From Arthrobacter sp. ERGS1:01 (lineage in GTDB: Bacteria > Actinomycetota > Actinomycetes > Actinomycetales > Micrococcaceae): DNA of 64,000 nt. Location of the stretch: the NCBI RefSeq assembly GCF_001281315.1, contig NZ_CP012477.1, positions 434,001-498,000 on the forward strand, written 5' to 3'. The notes under the pieces were generated by a model. It was not told the origin of the DNA, ran no database searches, and worked only from the letters and a program-made list of their open reading frames with translations. Every line of letters begins with the position of its first letter. Positions within the stretch are counted from its first letter, which is position 1. Of this stretch, positions 61,557-64,000 are shown piece by piece. The translations under genes and the position numbers were made by a program.

Positions 61557-62354
61557 CTAGTACCAGCCGACGGCCACTTCCTGAGCCCAGGCGCCGCAGG
61601 GGCTGCCGTAGCGCTCCGAAATGTAGCCCAGGCCCCACTGGATCTGCGTCTTGTAATTGGTGCGGTAATCCGCCCCGGCGCTGGCCATCTTCTCGGCCGG
61701 CAGCGACTGGGCAATGCCGTACGCGCCGCTGGAGACGTTCTCGGCGGACGTCAGCCAGCTGGACTCCTGCGTCCACAGCTGGTTCAGGCAGCCCATCTGG
61801 TCCTGGCCCCAGCCCTTGGAAGCCAACAGGCTTGAGGCGTAGGCCTGGGCCGCGGCCGGATCATCGACCAGCGCCGGAGCGGCGGCCTTCACTGGAGCAG
61901 CGGCCTTGACCGGTGCAGCAGCCTTGGCCGGAGTGGGCGTGGGCGTCGCAACGGGAGTTACGGCGTCGGCCTCGCTCTTGACGGTGGTGGAGGGCTTGGC
62001 TGCAGCCTTCGTGGAGCCGACCTGGATCCGGGAGAAGTCGATGGCGATGTCCGTGGGCGCCGAAATGGCGGACGGGGTCGCTGCGGCAGACGGGGCCGCC
62101 GTGGCCGCGACGGTGGCAACATAGCTTGCCGCGGACAGAGTGTTGCTGGAGGTGTTGGTGGCCGCCTGGGCGAGTCCGCCGCCGGCCAGCAAGACGCCGG
62201 CTACGGCAACAATGGCCATGCGCCGGACGGGGCCGGCGGCCTTGGAGCGGGAGCGGGCCGCTGCACGGGTACCGGTTGCGGTCGGTGCGGTTTCGGCTGT
62301 GGATGGGCGGACTGATTCGGCGCGGCGTCGGCCGTGCTGGGGTGCTGCAGACAT
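61557..62354 (-). CDS. Secreted lytic transglycosylase-like protein
   Basis: 265 residues (MSAAPQHGRRRAESVRPSTA). A long polar N-terminus precedes one membrane/signal segment (RRMAIVAVAGVLLAGGGLAQ) ending ALQAA-like. An Ala/Pro/Thr/Lys-rich spacer follows. The C-terminal ~80 residues (GWGQDQMGCLNQLWTQESSW, SGAYGIAQSLPAEKMASAGA, QIQWGLGYISERYGSPCGAW) form a lysozyme-like domain with the catalytic Glu in TQESSW. It acts on peptidoglycan. A c-di-AMP riboswitch lies in its leader. Confidence 0.88.
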   Translation of the reverse strand: MSAAPQHGRRRAESVRPSTAETAPTATGTRAAARSRSKAAGPVRRMAIVAVAGVLLAGGGLAQAATNTSSNTLSAASYVATVAATAAPSAAATPSAISAPTDIAIDFSRIQVGSTKAAAKPSTTVKSEADAVTPVATPTPTPAKAAAPVKAAAPVKAAAPALVDDPAAAQAYASSLLASKGWGQDQMGCLNQLWTQESSWLTSAENVSSGAYGIAQSLPAEKMASAGADYRTNYKTQIQWGLGYISERYGSPCGAWAQEVAVGWY

Positions 62355-62371
62355 AGAAATAGAGCCTCTCT

Positions 62372-62553
62372 ACGCCTGCGAGGTGAGCTGTCGGGAACGG
62401 ATTAGAGCATCCGGCCGGGCGGCAGGCAGCAACAACTGCTTGCGTTTCGGCTTAACCCCAAGGGCATCCAAGTGGAGGCCCGTAAAGATTGGGTCCCCCG
62501 TCTCTGCCATACATGTGAACGGGAAATGGGCGGCGGCAGAGCTCGGCGATCCG
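62372..62553 (-). ncRNA. ydaO/yuaA-type cyclic di-AMP riboswitch
   Basis: On the minus strand the leader reads GGATCGCCGAGCTCTGCCGC near its 5' end, then GAGACGGGGGACCCA, GGGGTTAAGCCG, and near the 3' end CCGACAGCTCACCTCGCAGG. These are the conserved blocks of the ydaO class. GCTCTGCC pairs with GGCAGAG, and CTCGCAGGCG closes with CGCCGAG. It ends 17 bases before the transglycosylase ATG. In actinobacteria this class controls cell-wall hydrolases, usually turning them off at high c-di-AMP. Confidence 0.88.
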
Positions 62554-62664
62554 TCCATTTGTGCCAAGGAACCGTGGGTGGTTCGGCGGGCACGTTTTTC
62601 ACACTACCCAACCTTTTCGGTGATGTCACATTTTGGTAACGGCCGTGAGGGGTTTCATATTTAC

Positions 62665-62677
62665 TTAGCATTGCTAA
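62665..62677. promoter_or_regulatory. Palindrome upstream of the MarR-MFS operon
   Basis: TTAGCA-T-TGCTAA (62665-62677) is a perfect 6-bp inverted repeat in an AT-rich promoter-like stretch, about 58 bases before the MarR start. It resembles MarR-type operators in size. It also lies ~110 bases upstream of the riboswitch, so it could affect either direction. Confidence 0.5.
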
Positions 62678-62734
62678 TGAACTAGGCTGCTTTGTAGTAG
62701 ATACGTAACCTTGTGAGCCAGGCAGATACAGACG

Positions 62735-63259
62735 ATGACGCAGAATTCAATGAAACTTTCGACGCCGGGGCCAGCCCCGGAAGCGACCCCTCCGCAACGC
62801 CAGGCGCGGACCGAGGGGGTGACGAAGAACACATCACGACCCACCGGCGCGGCGCCGCTCGCCGCCGAACTTCGTGTGGCAATCATGCGCACCTCGCGCA
62901 GGCTGCGCGCGGAAGCCGCCTCCCATGACATCAGCCCCGGCCAGTACTCGGTCTTGGCCGCCATCCTTCGCGCCTCCATGACGGTTGGCCAGCTGGCCGA
63001 ACGCGAAAAAATCCAGGCACCGTCCATGACCCGGATCGTCAACGACCTGGCCGCCGCCGGCCATGTCACGCGGGGGGCAAACCCGCTGGACAAGCGCCAG
63101 GTGCTGGTCCAGATCACCGACGACGGCGCCGCGGTGCTGGAGCGGGCCCGGAACAAGCGCACCCAGTGGCTGGCCAAGCGGGTGGCCGCACTGACGCCCG
63201 AACAACGTGCCACGCTCCATGAAGCGGCCCTGATCCTGGCGGAGATGAGCAGCTCATGA
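62735..63259 (+). CDS. MarR family regulator of an MFS exporter
   Basis: 174 residues with ATG 62735. The first ~40 residues are low-complexity, so a start at GTG 62819 (MTKNTSRPTG) is possible. The MarR winged helix covers ISPGQYSVLAAILRASMTVG, LAEREKIQAPSMTRIVNDLA, AAGHVTRGANPLDKRQVLVQ. Its stop overlaps the MFS start (ATGA 63256-63259), so it is co-transcribed with the exporter it likely represses. Confidence 0.88.
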   Translation: MTQNSMKLSTPGPAPEATPPQRQARTEGVTKNTSRPTGAAPLAAELRVAIMRTSRRLRAEAASHDISPGQYSVLAAILRASMTVGQLAEREKIQAPSMTRIVNDLAAAGHVTRGANPLDKRQVLVQITDDGAAVLERARNKRTQWLAKRVAALTPEQRATLHEAALILAEMSSS

Positions 63260-64000
63260 ACGCCATGTTCCGCGCCCTGAAGGTGTTCAACTACCGGCTC
63301 TGGGTGACCGGGGCATTGGTTTCAAACATCGGCACCTGGATGCAGCGCGTTGCCCAGGACTGGCTGGTGCTGACGGTGTTGACGCACAATTCCGGAACCG
63401 CAGCAGGCATCACCACCGGCCTGCAGTTCCTCCCGATCGTCTTCCTTGGGCCCTTTGCCGGGCTGCTGGGCGACAGGGTCAACAAACGCAAGCTTCTGCT
63501 GTGCACCCAGACGGCCATGGGCCTGTGTGCATTGCTGCTGGGGCTCCTGGTGGTCACCCACTCGGTGCAACTGTGGCACGTCTACGTGCTGGCCCTGCTG
63601 CTCGGTGTTGCCAGCGCCTTTGACGCCCCGTCGCGCCAGGCGTTTGTCTCCGAGGTGGTCGCCAAGGCCGACGTCCCCAACGCCGTCGCCCTCAACAGCG
63701 CCTCCTTCAACCTGGCCCGCCTGGCCGGCCCCGGTGTCGCCGGACTGGTCATCGCCGCCTTCGGCACGGGCCCGGCATTCCTGATCAACGCGGCCAGTTT
63801 CGCGGCCGTGATCGTCTCCCTGTGGCGGATGCGGGTTTCGGAACTGCAACCATCCGTTCGCGTGCCGCGGGCAAAGGGGCAGATCCGCGAGGGCTTCTCC
63901 TACATCCGGCAACGCCCGGACCTGATGATGATCATGGCGCTGGTGTTCATGATCGGCACCTTCGGGATGAATTTCCAGATCACCAACGCCCTGATGGCCA
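63256..64000 (+). CDS. MFS transporter, 3' end outside window
   Basis: At least 248 residues are present, and the frame is still open at the edge. MNAMFRALKVFNYRLWVTGA, then NIGTWMQRVAQDWLVLTVLT, FLGPFAGLLGDRVNKRKLLL (motif A) and LGVASAFDAPSRQAFVSEVV. These match the MFS_3 group (EntS-like exporters). Six to seven helices are visible. It is coupled to the MarR gene. Substrate unknown. Confidence 0.88.
   Translation, partial: MNAMFRALKVFNYRLWVTGALVSNIGTWMQRVAQDWLVLTVLTHNSGTAAGITTGLQFLPIVFLGPFAGLLGDRVNKRKLLLCTQTAMGLCALLLGLLVVTHSVQLWHVYVLALLLGVASAFDAPSRQAFVSEVVAKADVPNAVALNSASFNLARLAGPGVAGLVIAAFGTGPAFLINAASFAAVIVSLWRMRVSELQPSVRVPRAKGQIREGFSYIRQRPDLMMIMALVFMIGTFGMNFQITNALMA

Overview
The window is GC-rich, densely coded actinobacterial DNA. 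Gene content points to the Micrococcaceae, most likely an Arthrobacter-type soil bacterium: an Asp23/AmaP stress operon with its own sigma factor, an Lhr-Nei2 repair pair, a c-di-AMP riboswitch ahead of a secreted cell-wall enzyme, and a copper amine oxidase beside a ribulose monophosphate (RuMP) pathway. There are no phage genes, transposases or CRISPR arrays.

Layout. 1-10.3 kb is a patchwork of small metabolic and regulatory genes: SRPBCC, NUDIX-like and VOC proteins, two YdeI/OmdA paralogues around a MarR gene, a GlxA-type AraC regulator facing an MFS exporter, a GH76 enzyme, and an SDR/acyl-CoA dehydrogenase pair. 10.5-15 kb holds ppc and small genes. 15.3-19.9 kb is an ordered envelope-stress island (Asp23-type proteins, AmaP, CsbD, GlsB, an ECF sigma factor, and a probable zinc-finger anti-sigma domain fused to an Asp23-like domain). 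20.9-23.1 kb holds a WXG-type secreted-effector candidate and a lipoprotein. 23.1-26.9 kb has an amidohydrolase, an amino-acid permease with an apparent frameshift, and a TetR regulator. 27-32.7 kb is nei2-lhr.

33.5-53.3 kb is the most coherent block, and I read it as a methylamine/formaldehyde module. A copper amine oxidase and a coupled permease would release formaldehyde from methylamine. HxlA and HxlB fix formaldehyde onto ribulose 5-phosphate. Zwf, OpcA and a short-type Gnd can close an oxidative cycle. Rpe, RpiB, Tal and Tkt regenerate the acceptor. Three copies of one promoter block, ahead of hxlB, of tkt and of a relic of the tkt 5' end, tie the block together. A LuxR-type regulator with a kinase-like core sits beside the hxlB copy. 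The ~1.2 kb before the amine oxidase carries a second, ~168-bp duplication. A Met/His-rich membrane protein in the oxidase operon may supply copper.

53.4-58.2 kb continues the copper theme with a YcnI-type protein, a membrane protein and a two-component system. The rest holds tRNA-Ser(CGA), an AlkZ-like protein, tadA, upp, the riboswitch-controlled cell-wall gene, and a MarR-MFS pair that runs off the window.

Two genes (the permease at 24.7-26.2 kb and the IclR regulator at 39.4-40.1 kb) appear broken by single-base losses in short G/C runs. These may be sequencing errors or real mutations.
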